From Actinomycetales bacterium (lineage in GTDB: Bacteria; Actinomycetota; Actinomycetes; Actinomycetales; Cellulomonadaceae): a stretch of 5,210 nt of DNA. The translations under genes were made by a program, and so were the position numbers. The stretch is taken from the NCBI GenBank assembly GCA_012514835.1, contig JAAYZM010000186.1, forward strand, positions 1 to 5,210, read 5' to 3'. Shown piece after piece: positions 1 to 5,064 of the stretch (its first letter is position 1; each line of letters begins with the position of its first letter). The notes under the pieces were generated by a model that ran no database searches, had not been told where the DNA came from, and saw only the letters and a program-made list of their open reading frames with translations.

Positions 1-258
1 GACGGCGGGCTCCTGGTGGGCGCCGTGGGCTCGGCGCGATGGGGTCGCGTGCTCGACGGGCGGGTCGGCGTCTTTCTGCACGACGACGACCCCGTGACGC
101 AACTCTCCCTCGTGCCCCGACCGCGCGTGCTGCTCGCCCTGCGGGGCGCCGCGTGCGTGCCCGTCGGTACGGGGCACCGGTACGGGCCGGAGCTCGAGGA
201 GGCGTGGCGGGAGAACCTGGGGCACTCCCGCGTGGGTGCCGCGCCCGTGGCTGCGTAG
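1..258 (+). CDS. C-terminal part of an unrecognised protein (5' end outside window)
   Basis: The reading frame is open from the first base and ends at a TAG at 256-258, leaving about 85 residues of a protein that begins upstream. Almost every third codon position is G or C, so this is the true coding frame rather than a shadow. The visible part holds a hydrophobic stretch (GRVGVFLHDDDPVTQLSLV) and a second one around VLLALRGAACV, then a charged helix-like tail (GPELEEAWRENLG). I do not recognise a family and see no catalytic motif, signal peptide or membrane segment. The next gene starts 41 bases later on the same strand, so the two may be co-transcribed. The internal GTG at 16 and ATG at 39 (other frame) are not likely starts. 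Confidence 0.6.
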   Translation, partial: DGGLLVGAVGSARWGRVLDGRVGVFLHDDDPVTQLSLVPRPRVLLALRGAACVPVGTGHRYGPELEEAWRENLGHSRVGAAPVAA

Positions 259-287
259 ATCCTCGTGCGGGTGCGGGCTGAGCGTGC

Positions 288-292
288 GAGGG
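288..292 (+). promoter_or_regulatory. Ribosome binding site deciding the GTG start of the SRPBCC gene
   Basis: GAGGG lies 7 bases before the GTG at 300, a good Shine-Dalgarno spacing. The competing ATG at 348 is preceded only by a CCG/GCG run with no purine-rich stretch, so the upstream GTG is preferred. Confidence 0.5.
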
Positions 293-299
293 TCACGGG

Positions 300-797
300 G
301 TGCCCTCACGCTCGCCGTCGTCCGCTCAACCGCCGCCGCGGCGCGCCATGGTGCACGTGCGCCTGCCTGTGCCCGCCGAGGAGGCGTGGGCGCTCGTCAC
401 GGACGTCCGCAACCACGCGCGCTGGGTGCCGCTCACGCGGGTCGATGCCGCGCCCGCCCTGCGCGTTGGTGACCGCTTCACGGCCGTGACCGGGCCCGGC
501 GCGCGACGGGGCGGGCCGGGACTGCCGGACCGCATGGTGGTCGAGCGGCTCGTGCCGCCCACGGCCGGGCGGCCAGGGCGCGCGCGGTACCGAAAGGTCG
601 GGCCCGTGCTGCTCGGCACGGCCGAGGTGGGGGTGCGGCCCGACGGCGAGCACGCCGAGCTCGAGTGGATCGAGGACGTGCACCTGCGGGGTCTGCCGCG
701 GGGCGCGACGGCCTGGTGCATGCGGCCGCTGCTCGGATTGATGCTCCGCGTGGTGGTGCGGCGGCTGGAGGCCGAGGTGCGTCTCAGCGCGGCGTGA
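300..797 (+). CDS. SRPBCC/START-fold protein (polyketide cyclase/dehydrase-like)
   Basis: This 165-residue protein fits the SRPBCC superfamily, whose members bind hydrophobic ligands in a deep cavity. The N-terminal strand and helix (VHVRLPVPAEEAWALVTDVR, residues 18-37) followed by ARWVPL is the usual START opening. The middle is beta-rich (GDRFTAV, RMVVERLV, ARYRKVGPVLLGTAEVGV), then ELEWIEDVHL and a long C-terminal amphipathic helix (RPLLGLMLRVVVRRLEAEV, about residues 142-160). Size is typical. The GTG at 300 is chosen because GAGGG at 288-292 lies 7 bases upstream. The ATG at 348 (residue 17) sits right at the domain start but has no ribosome binding site; it remains an alternative. The ligand cannot be predicted, and the protein may be an enzyme, a carrier or a stress-related START protein. 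Confidence 0.82.
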   Translation: MPSRSPSSAQPPPRRAMVHVRLPVPAEEAWALVTDVRNHARWVPLTRVDAAPALRVGDRFTAVTGPGARRGGPGLPDRMVVERLVPPTAGRPGRARYRKVGPVLLGTAEVGVRPDGEHAELEWIEDVHLRGLPRGATAWCMRPLLGLMLRVVVRRLEAEVRLSAA

Positions 798-815
798 CGA
801 CCACCTTGCCGTCGC

Positions 816-829
816 TCCCGCTTGCGGGA
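816..829. terminator. Short perfect inverted repeat between convergent genes, possible weak terminator
   Basis: TCCCGC-TT-GCGGGA is a perfect 6-bp inverted repeat, in practice a 5-bp stem with a CTTG tetraloop. It lies 18 bases after the SRPBCC stop, in the 68-base gap between that gene and the convergent gene ending at 866. No T-run follows on either strand, so it is at best a weak intrinsic terminator. Confidence 0.3.
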
Positions 830-865
830 TGGTCGGCATCTCGACCGGGCTTTCACAGACTATGG

Positions 866-1165
866 CTAGAGCCAGACGACGTCATCGATGGGGAGGTCGA
901 GCACGGCGAGGCCGTCGGTCGTCTCGACACCGTAGGCGAGTGCCACGCGTACTCGGCCATTCGCGGTCTCGCTCGACTCTCCCCGGATCCACAGCTCCCG
1001 CGGGAGCGGGCCTTCCCCAGGGACGTCCGTCGAGGTGAGCACGGCGGCCTTCTCGAGGACGCGGTGCTCGGCGCCCTCGGCGTCGATCAGCGCGAGCTCG
1101 AGAGTCCCGGGGAAGTCGGTATCAGCCCAACCGAGCACCTTCGTCCGCATGATCACCGAGGTCAC
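866..1165 (-). CDS. Small acidic beta-rich protein of unknown function
   Basis: The 99-residue protein is not assigned to a named family. It alternates hydrophobic strands with charged turns (KVLGWADTDFPGTLELALID, HRVLEKAAVLTS, RELWIRGE, RVRVALAYGVETTDG, VLDLPIDDVVWL), so an all-beta domain is likely. It is mildly acidic (17 Asp/Glu against 8 Lys/Arg) with no cysteine, signal peptide or membrane segment, so it is presumably cytosolic. I have the impression that similar small proteins recur as hypotheticals in Actinobacteria, but cannot verify this. The GTG at 1165 is favoured because it overlaps the stop of the upstream gene as GTGA, a classic translational coupling, and has a -10-like TAGGCT 6 bases upstream. 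An ATG at 1150 (residue 6) is the alternative. A role as an immunity-type or accessory protein is possible but unsupported. Confidence 0.72.
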   Translation of the reverse strand: MTSVIMRTKVLGWADTDFPGTLELALIDAEGAEHRVLEKAAVLTSTDVPGEGPLPRELWIRGESSETANGRVRVALAYGVETTDGLAVLDLPIDDVVWL

Positions 1166-1620
1166 GCCGTCAGCCTAGGCGGACGTACGACGCGCACGTC
1201 GAGCGGGTCGTCCACCCGGATGTGCCAGTGGACGCCTTCCGCGGTCACGGCGTCGAGCACGCCGTCGGTCGCGGTCACGGACACGAACGGATCTGAGGCG
1301 ACGTAGAAGGCGAACCACGCGAGGGTCCCGGTCGCCTTGTCCGTGACGACGACGACGCCGTTCCCCTCCCCGCTCCCGTCGCCGACGGCGATCGCGTGGT
1401 CGCCGTGCTCCACCGTCGCCGCGATGTCGTACGCCGAGAGGTCGTCCTCGTCGTGGTACCCGAGGTAGGACTCAAGAGTCGTGTCGGCGAGCGGAAAGAC
1501 CGGCCGCTCGCCCGCATAGAACTCGACCTCGAGCAACGTCATCCGTCCGTCGCCGTAGGTCACGGCGTCGACGCCCGGCCAGCGGAGCTGGCGGAGCATC
1601 CGCGCGACCTCGGGGACCAT
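1162..1620 (-). CDS. Acidic protein of unknown function, translationally coupled to the 99-aa protein
   Basis: The protein has 152 residues from the ATG at 1620. I do not recognise its family. Its first third (WPGVDAVTYGDGRMTLLEVEF, then a long acidic turn YHDEDDLSAYD) leads into strand-like segments (GVVVVTDKATGTLAWFAFYV, PFVSVTATDGVLDAVTAEG, VHWHIRVDDPLDVRVV). The pattern suggests a beta-sandwich or beta-barrel, possibly two similar halves. It is strongly acidic (25 Asp/Glu against 10 Lys/Arg) and lacks cysteine, a signal peptide and membrane helices. The frame stays open upstream to 1866, but that extension runs antisense through the methyltransferase gene and is rejected. The ATG at 1620 has a TAGGCT box 7 bases before it, consistent with a leaderless transcript. 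The last bases overlap the next gene's start as GTGA, so the two proteins are probably made in a fixed ratio and may work together. Confidence 0.72.
   Translation of the reverse strand: MVPEVARMLRQLRWPGVDAVTYGDGRMTLLEVEFYAGERPVFPLADTTLESYLGYHDEDDLSAYDIAATVEHGDHAIAVGDGSGEGNGVVVVTDKATGTLAWFAFYVASDPFVSVTATDGVLDAVTAEGVHWHIRVDDPLDVRVVRPPRLTA
1166..1179 (-). promoter_or_regulatory. Leaderless-type -10 box before the 99-aa gene
   Basis: On the minus strand TAGGCT (1177-1172) fits the actinobacterial TANNNT -10 and is 6 bases from the GTG at 1165, as expected when transcription begins at the start codon. It is part of the 13-mer CCTAGGCTGACGG (1179-1167), which is repeated in front of the upstream gene. 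It lies inside the last codons of that upstream gene, so it would be an internal promoter. No clear -35 is visible. Confidence 0.35.
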
Positions 1621-1635
1621 GCCCGTCAGCCTAGG
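1621..1635 (-). promoter_or_regulatory. Leaderless-type -10 box before the 152-aa gene
   Basis: Minus-strand TAGGCT (1633-1628) lies 7 bases from the ATG at 1620, within the same 13-mer CCTAGGCTGACGG (1635-1623) found before the next gene. No purine-rich ribosome binding site precedes the ATG, which supports a leaderless mRNA. A matching -35 is not evident. Confidence 0.45.
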
Positions 1636-1668
1636 GAAAATCCGAGGAAGGCTGCTGCGCAGGCGGGC

Positions 1669-1680
1669 TAGCGTCGTCAC
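1669..1680 (+). promoter_or_regulatory. Leaderless-type -10 box before the methyltransferase gene
   Basis: TAGCGT (1669-1674) fits TANNNT and is 6 bases from the GTG at 1681. No Shine-Dalgarno sequence lies just before the GTG; GAGGAAGG at 1644-1651 is about 30 bases away, too far to serve. This box faces the minus-strand box at 1628-1633, so the two divergent promoters share only 60 bases. No convincing -35 is seen. Confidence 0.42.
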
Positions 1681-2559
1681 GTGGGCACCGACGACTACCT
1701 CGAGCTGAACCGCACCAACTGGGACGCGCGCGCGGAGGTGCACGCGGCGCACTACGGCTTCGATCGCTTCATCGAGGACCCCGAGCACCTGTCCGGCGTC
1801 GTCCGCTTCGACCTGCCGCGCCTCGGTGACGTGGCCGGGCTCGACGTGGTGCACCTGCAGTGCCACCTGGGCACGGACACGATCAGCCTCGCGCGGCTCG
1901 GTGCCCGGGTGGTGGGCGTGGACCTGTCCGGGGCTTCGCTCGCCGAGGCGCGCGGGCTTGCGGAACGTGCCAGGGCCGACGTCGAGTACGTGCAGTCCGA
2001 CGTGTACAGCGCCCCTGAGGCCCTGGGCGGCCGTACGTTCGACCTCGTCTACACGGGCATCGGGGCCATCTGCTGGTTGCCGAGCATCTCGCGCTGGGCC
2101 CAGACCGTCGCCGCGCTGCTACGACCCGGCGGGCGGCTGTTCATCCGGGACGGCCACCCCGTGCTGCTCTCGGCGTTGGCCATGCGCGTGGGCGAAGAGC
2201 ACGCCGATCGCGTGCAGCAGCCGTGGATCACCGGGCCCGGGGGCTCGACCGTCGCGCTCGAGCTGCCGTACTTCGAGCAGGCCGACGGCGTGACGTGGGA
2301 CGAGGAGACGAGCTACGCGGGCCAGGACGCCGTGGGGCAGCCGCGCTCGATCGAGTGGAACCACGGCCTCGGCGAGATCGTCAGCGCCGTGCTCGACGCC
2401 GGCCTGCAGCTGATCCTGCTCGAGGAGCATGACTCTGTGCCGTGGGACGCCCTGCCGGGTGTCATGGTCGAGGACTCGCACGGCGAGTGGCGCCTACGCG
2501 ACCGCCCCGAGCGGCTACCGGCCACCTTCACGCTCGCCGCGGTGAAGCCCGCCGTCTGA
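1681..2559 (+). CDS. Class I SAM-dependent methyltransferase
   Basis: This 292-residue cytosolic protein has the Rossmann-type methyltransferase fold. The opening ELNRTNWDARAEVH (residues 8-21) is characteristic of one family of such enzymes. Motif I, binding S-adenosylmethionine, is DVVHLQCHLGTDTISLA (about 55-71), with Asp81 in GVDLS as the expected ribose-binding acid. EYVQSDVYSA (102-111) is motif II/III-like, FDLVYTGIGAICWLP (100-region onward, about 100-124) is the post-II strand, and LLRPGGRLFIRDGHP (about 126-140) is motif IV-like. The C-terminal part (PYFEQADGVTWDEETSYAG and SIEWNHGLGEIVSAVLDAGL) probably forms the substrate lid. Length is normal for the family. The substrate, small molecule or otherwise, cannot be read from sequence. 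The GTG at 1681 is preferred because it sits just before the conserved N-terminus and behind a TAGCGT box. It ends 8 bases from the convergent beta-helix gene. Confidence 0.9.
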   Translation: MGTDDYLELNRTNWDARAEVHAAHYGFDRFIEDPEHLSGVVRFDLPRLGDVAGLDVVHLQCHLGTDTISLARLGARVVGVDLSGASLAEARGLAERARADVEYVQSDVYSAPEALGGRTFDLVYTGIGAICWLPSISRWAQTVAALLRPGGRLFIRDGHPVLLSALAMRVGEEHADRVQQPWITGPGGSTVALELPYFEQADGVTWDEETSYAGQDAVGQPRSIEWNHGLGEIVSAVLDAGLQLILLEEHDSVPWDALPGVMVEDSHGEWRLRDRPERLPATFTLAAVKPAV

Positions 2560-2567
2560 CGCGTTGC

Positions 2568-2972
2568 TCAGGCTGCGTCGAGGAGCACACCGTCGGCAGT
2601 GACGACGGCGTCTTCGGGAATCCGCGACTCCGGTTCGATGACCGCTCCGGGCTCGATGCGAGCTCTCGCGCCGATCTGTGCGCGGGGACCGATGACCGCG
2701 TCGGGGCCCACGACGACGTCGGGACCCAGCTGCGCTCCCGTGCCGAGGTGAACGCGCGCGCCCACCACAGCCCCGGCGCCGACCCACCCGTACGAGTCGA
2801 CACGCACGCCGCTGGACACCCGGGCTCCGGGGTCGACCCACGCCCATCGGGACACCTGGACGTCGGACGCGACCTTGGCGTCCAGCGCGACCAGCCCTCC
2901 GCTGGGCATACGGAGGTAGCGCCGCTGCTGACCGGCGTCGTCCTCGAACTCTTCGTATTTTCTCAGTCTCAT
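2568..2972 (-). CDS. Left-handed parallel beta-helix protein (hexapeptide repeats)
   Basis: From the ATG at 2972 the protein has 134 residues. After an N-terminal segment (MRLRKYEEFEDDAGQQRRYL) come 18 hexapeptide repeats in unbroken register. A hydrophobic Val/Leu/Ile falls at every sixth residue from Val28 to Leu130, with Gly or Pro often next and a small residue (Ala, Val, Ser, Gly) two places before. Such repeats form the triangular left-handed beta-helix seen in LpxA-type acyltransferases and gamma-carbonic anhydrases, usually as trimers. Here there is no loop insertion, no second domain and only one histidine (His75), so the three-His metal site of carbonic anhydrases is absent and an acyltransferase active site is doubtful. 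It may be a structural or scaffold protein. GTG (2975) and TTG (2984) are alternative starts; none has a good ribosome binding site. It follows the WYL gene by 22 bases and is probably in its operon. Confidence 0.85.
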   Translation of the reverse strand: MRLRKYEEFEDDAGQQRRYLRMPSGGLVALDAKVASDVQVSRWAWVDPGARVSSGVRVDSYGWVGAGAVVGARVHLGTGAQLGPDVVVGPDAVIGPRAQIGARARIEPGAVIEPESRIPEDAVVTADGVLLDAA

Positions 2973-2994
2973 CACTGCACACAACGCCGCAAGA

Positions 2995-3987
2995 TCATGG
3001 GATGTTCCCCCGCGTGGCCCTACTGGCCCTGGCGAACCTCTCGGCGAGCGCGGCGCACGCGTCGGCGAGCTCGGGCGGTCCCACGATCTCGACGTCGGCG
3101 TCGAAGCGCGCGACGGACGCAGCGACGGCGGTCCATGACCACGCCCCGAGCGTCACGCGGCAGCGGTCCGCGCCGATCGCTTCCACGGTGGCCCCGGCCG
3201 CGAAGGGCGCGACGTCCGCGGCAGGCAGATGCAGGATCACGGTGCCCTGGCACGGCCAGGCGTCGGGGCCGTCGGAGCCCTTGAACCGCGCCGCGACGAA
3301 GGCAGCCGGGTCACCGCAGGGCACCTCGCGCGGGGCGAAGCGCGGCCCGGTGGGCGTGCGCGGCGTCATGCGGTCCACGCGGAACGTGCGCCAGTCCGCG
3401 CGCTCCAGGTCCCACGCGAGCAGGTACCAGCGGCCCGCACGTGCCACGAGGTGATGCGGCTCCGCGCGCCGGGTGGGCGGGAGTCCGTCGTCGGACCGCG
3501 TCGTGGCGCCCGCGTAGTCGAAGCGGAGGATCTCGCGGCGCTGGCTGGCCAGGGAGACGGCGTGGAGCACGTCGGGGGCGACGGGGCTCGGGGGTGCGCC
3601 GTCGGGCACCGTGGTGATCTCGAGCGCGTCGATGCGGTGGCGCAAGCGCGAGGGCATGACCTGGCGGAGCGTGGCGAGGGCCCGCGTGGCGCCGTCGTCG
3701 ATGTCCGCGCCGCTCGTGGCGGCGAGCCGGAGGGCGACGGCGAGGCCGACGGCCTGCTCGTCGTCGAACAGCAGGGGCGGGAGGTCGGCGCCGGGGGCGA
3801 GGCGGTAGCCGCCGTCGGGGCCCAAGGTGGCCTGGACGGGGTAGCCGAGCTCGCGGAGGCGGTCCACGTCGCGGCGCACGGTGCGGTCGCTCACGCCCAG
3901 GCGCTCCGCGAGGACGTGGCCGGGCCAGTCGCGGCGCGCCTGCAGCAGGGACAGCAGCGAGAGCAGCCGGCCAGAGGTTCCGCTCAT
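2995..3987 (-). CDS. WYL-domain helix-turn-helix transcription regulator (YafY-like)
   Basis: The 330-residue protein has the standard layout of the WYL/YafY regulators. An N-terminal winged helix-turn-helix (RLLSLLSLLQARRDWPG, LAERLGVSDRTVRRDVDRLR, residues 7-46) is followed by the wing (VQATLGPDGGYRL, 51-63). A linker helix region follows, then the WYL domain with EPHHLVARAGRWYLLAWDLE (176-195) and FRVDRM (202-207). The WYL residues themselves are 187-189. A C-terminal extension (about 225-320) carries the beta/alpha domain usual for this family. WYL domains are thought to sense small ligands or nucleic acids and modulate DNA binding. The ATG at 3987 starts right at the HTH. It is divergent from the VOC gene at 4091, a common arrangement for a regulator and its target, and is probably autoregulated from the palindrome at 4005-4017. 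The beta-helix gene follows it. Confidence 0.93.
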   Translation of the reverse strand: MSGTSGRLLSLLSLLQARRDWPGHVLAERLGVSDRTVRRDVDRLRELGYPVQATLGPDGGYRLAPGADLPPLLFDDEQAVGLAVALRLAATSGADIDDGATRALATLRQVMPSRLRHRIDALEITTVPDGAPPSPVAPDVLHAVSLASQRREILRFDYAGATTRSDDGLPPTRRAEPHHLVARAGRWYLLAWDLERADWRTFRVDRMTPRTPTGPRFAPREVPCGDPAAFVAARFKGSDGPDAWPCQGTVILHLPAADVAPFAAGATVEAIGADRCRVTLGAWSWTAVAASVARFDADVEIVGPPELADACAALAERFARASRATRGNIP

Positions 3988-3994
3988 GTCCTCG

Positions 3995-4000
3995 AGTTTG
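3995..4000 (-). promoter_or_regulatory. Possible -10 box of the WYL regulator gene
   Basis: Minus-strand CAAACT (4000-3995) is one base off TANNNT and lies 7 bases from the ATG at 3987. The 17-base gap upstream to CAGGTT (4023-4018) would enclose the whole palindrome 4005-4017. A GAGG at 3993-3990 is only 2 bases from the ATG, too close to be a normal ribosome binding site. Confidence 0.25.
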
Positions 4001-4004
4001 GCTG

Positions 4005-4017
4005 CTGTCTAGGACAG
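4005..4017. promoter_or_regulatory. Palindromic operator candidate between WYL regulator and VOC gene
   Basis: CTGTC-TAG-GACAG is a perfect 5+5 inverted repeat in the 103-base divergent intergenic region, 17 bases from the WYL start. A second inverted pair, GACA-N7-TGTC at 4036-4050, is centred about 32 bases away, close to three helical turns. Position and symmetry suit binding by the adjacent HTH protein as a dimer, giving autoregulation and control of the VOC gene. This is inference from position. Confidence 0.45.
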
Positions 4018-4051
4018 AACCTGACCGGCACTGGCGACATCGTGGCTGTCA

Positions 4052-4070
4052 CGGGCGGATCGGCCGCCCG
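4052..4070 (+). promoter_or_regulatory. 7-bp G/C hairpin in the VOC gene leader
   Basis: CGGGCGG (4052-4058) and CCGCCCG (4064-4070) are exact reverse complements around a 5-base loop, giving a stem made only of G-C pairs. It ends 7 bases before the ribosome binding site of the VOC gene. No T-run follows, so it is not a normal terminator. It could affect mRNA stability or ribosome access, or be chance in GC-rich DNA. Confidence 0.35.
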
Positions 4071-4077
4071 CTTCATC

Positions 4078-4083
4078 GAGGAG
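4078..4083 (+). promoter_or_regulatory. Strong ribosome binding site of the PhnB-like VOC gene
   Basis: GAGGAG lies 7 bases before the ATG at 4091, the best Shine-Dalgarno match in the window. It fixes this start and contrasts with the leaderless-looking starts of four other genes here. Confidence 0.75.
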
Positions 4084-4090
4084 ACTCGCG

Positions 4091-4513
4091 ATGTCCTTGC
4101 AGACCACCACCCACCTGAACTTCCGCGGCGACGCCCGCGCGGCGCTCGACTTCTACCAGTCCGTCTTCGGCGGCGACCTCGTGGCCGTCACCTACGCCCA
4201 GGCTGGCGCGGTCGAGGACCCCGCCGAGGCCGAGCAGATCATGTGGGGGCAGGTCTCCTCCCCCGCGGGCTTCCGCGTCATGGCGTACGACGCGCCCGCC
4301 TCGCGGCCCTGGGAGCGGGGGCAGGCGCCCTTCTTCGTGTCGGTTCGGGCCGACGACGCCGGGGAGCTGGAACCGTACTGGGCTCGGCTGGCCCAGGGGT
4401 CCACGGTGATCGTGGACCTCGCGCCCGCGGCGTGGGCGCCGTTGTACGGGATGCTCGTGGACCCGTTCGGGGTGACGTGGGTGCTGGATGTGGCCGTGGC
4501 TTACGGTGGGTGA
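4091..4513 (+). CDS. PhnB-like VOC (vicinal oxygen chelate) family protein
   Basis: The 140-residue cytosolic protein fits the PhnB-like branch of the VOC/glyoxalase superfamily. THLNFRGDARAALDFYQSVFGGDLV (residues 7-31) is the signature first beta-alpha unit. GFRVMAYDAP (60-69) and PFFVSVRADDAGELEPYWARLA (80-101) open the second half. The ending WAPLYGMLVDPFGVTWVLDV (115-134) is the characteristic C-terminal strand pair. His8 is at the usual first metal-ligand position, but I cannot identify the remaining ligands with confidence, so enzymatic activity is uncertain. Many relatives are annotated only as VOC family protein, or loosely as glyoxalase or 3-demethylubiquinone methyltransferase. A strong GAGGAG precedes the ATG. 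Pairing with a divergent WYL regulator suggests inducible expression. It ends 74 bases from the convergent second VOC gene. Confidence 0.9.
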   Translation: MSLQTTTHLNFRGDARAALDFYQSVFGGDLVAVTYAQAGAVEDPAEAEQIMWGQVSSPAGFRVMAYDAPASRPWERGQAPFFVSVRADDAGELEPYWARLAQGSTVIVDLAPAAWAPLYGMLVDPFGVTWVLDVAVAYGG

Positions 4514-4584
4514 ATCTGTTTGCTCTCGGGCAGCGGGGCGGTGGCGGCCGCGGTGTACGGCCGTCCTGCCGCTCCCGCTTGCCC

Positions 4585-4599
4585 GCGCTACGTAAGCGC
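4585..4599. terminator. Weak inverted repeat at the end of the second VOC gene
   Basis: GCGCT-ACGTA-AGCGC is a perfect 5-bp stem with a 5-base loop and overlaps the minus-strand TAG stop at 4590-4588. It is the only clear hairpin near the convergent 3' ends, but it is short and has no T-run, so termination here is a weak guess. Confidence 0.2.
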
Positions 4600-5019
4600 T
4601 TCGGCGAGCATCACGATGATCCCGCTGGGCCCGCGCACGTAGGTGAGCTTGAACTGGCCCTCGTAGGTGGCGACTCCGCGCAGCGGGTGGCAACCGTGAC
4701 GCGCGGCGATCTCGAGGGCCTCGTCGAGGTTCGGGACCGAGAAGGCGACGCGGTGCATGCCGATCTCGTTCGGTCGCGTGGGCTCGGTCTCGATGGCGTC
4801 CGGGCGGAGGTACTCGAACAGCTCGATGGTGCCGTGGCCGTCTGGCGTGATGAGCATGGCTAGCTTGACGGTATTGCCGTCGAGGCCAACGGCGGTCTCT
4901 GCCCACTCACCACTCACAGTGGCGCGGCCTTGGACGGTGAGGCCCAGGTCGGTGAAGAACGCGATGGCCTCCTCGAGATCGCGCACTGCGATCCCGACGT
5001 TCTCGAGCTTGATCGCCAT
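4588..5019 (-). CDS. VOC/glyoxalase-fold family protein
   Basis: The 143-residue protein is a VOC superfamily member with two beta-alpha-beta-beta-beta modules. Module one is KLENVGIAVRDLEEAIAFF (residues 4-22) through TPDGHGTIELFEYLRP (58-73). Module two is GMHRVAFSVPNLDEALEIAA (87-106) through RGPSGIIVMLAEAL (129-142). Candidate metal ligands are Glu66, His89 and Glu140; the first position, commonly His, is Asn7. My recollection is that Asn is usual in this subfamily, so it need not mean loss of activity. The substrate is unknown; relatives are annotated as glyoxalase, dioxygenase or epimerase-like. The ATG at 5019 is chosen because the domain begins there and TACCGT precedes it by 6 bases. 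The frame stays open to 5139, but that 40-residue Arg/Ser-rich extension looks non-coding. It differs clearly from the PhnB-like VOC protein encoded next to it. Confidence 0.9.
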   Translation of the reverse strand: MAIKLENVGIAVRDLEEAIAFFTDLGLTVQGRATVSGEWAETAVGLDGNTVKLAMLITPDGHGTIELFEYLRPDAIETEPTRPNEIGMHRVAFSVPNLDEALEIAARHGCHPLRGVATYEGQFKLTYVRGPSGIIVMLAEALT

Positions 5020-5031
5020 GGTGTGACGGTA
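5020..5031 (-). promoter_or_regulatory. Leaderless-type -10 box before the second VOC gene
   Basis: Minus-strand TACCGT (5031-5026) fits TANNNT and lies 6 bases from the ATG at 5019. No Shine-Dalgarno sequence is visible between them, in line with a leaderless transcript. The -35 region is not recognisable. Confidence 0.4.
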
Positions 5032-5064
5032 TCGGCGCGGGCTCTCGACTGCGCGGCGTGCGCT

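Noticed and set aside
813..825. 13-mer CGCTCCCGCTTGC repeated at 4570-4582, both after + strand genes, with a 10-base inverted match at 5132-5141
   Set aside because: At this base composition about one or two such 13-mer matches are expected by chance in 5 kb, and the flanks do not match.
665..1306. + strand open frame of 213 residues
   Set aside because: It overlaps the SRPBCC gene in another frame and is antisense to the unknown pair; the composition is that of a shadow.
1621..1866. 82-residue N-terminal extension of the 152-aa protein
   Set aside because: It is antisense to the conserved N-terminus of the methyltransferase. The ATG at 1620 has its own -10-like box at the right distance.
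4540..4570. GC-rich short palindromes (GCGGCCGC, ACGGCCGT) between the convergent VOC genes
   Set aside because: Eight-base palindromes are common at this GC content, and they form no stem long enough for a terminator or attachment site.
3229..4863. Very long + strand open frame of 544 residues
   Set aside because: It runs antisense through the WYL gene and across both VOC genes in the wrong frame. Its product is Gly/Arg/Ala-rich low-complexity sequence, typical of GC-rich shadows.
4073..4906. Minus-strand open frame of 277 residues
   Set aside because: It is antisense to the PhnB-like VOC gene and out of frame with the second VOC gene; the product is Arg/His-rich with no domain.
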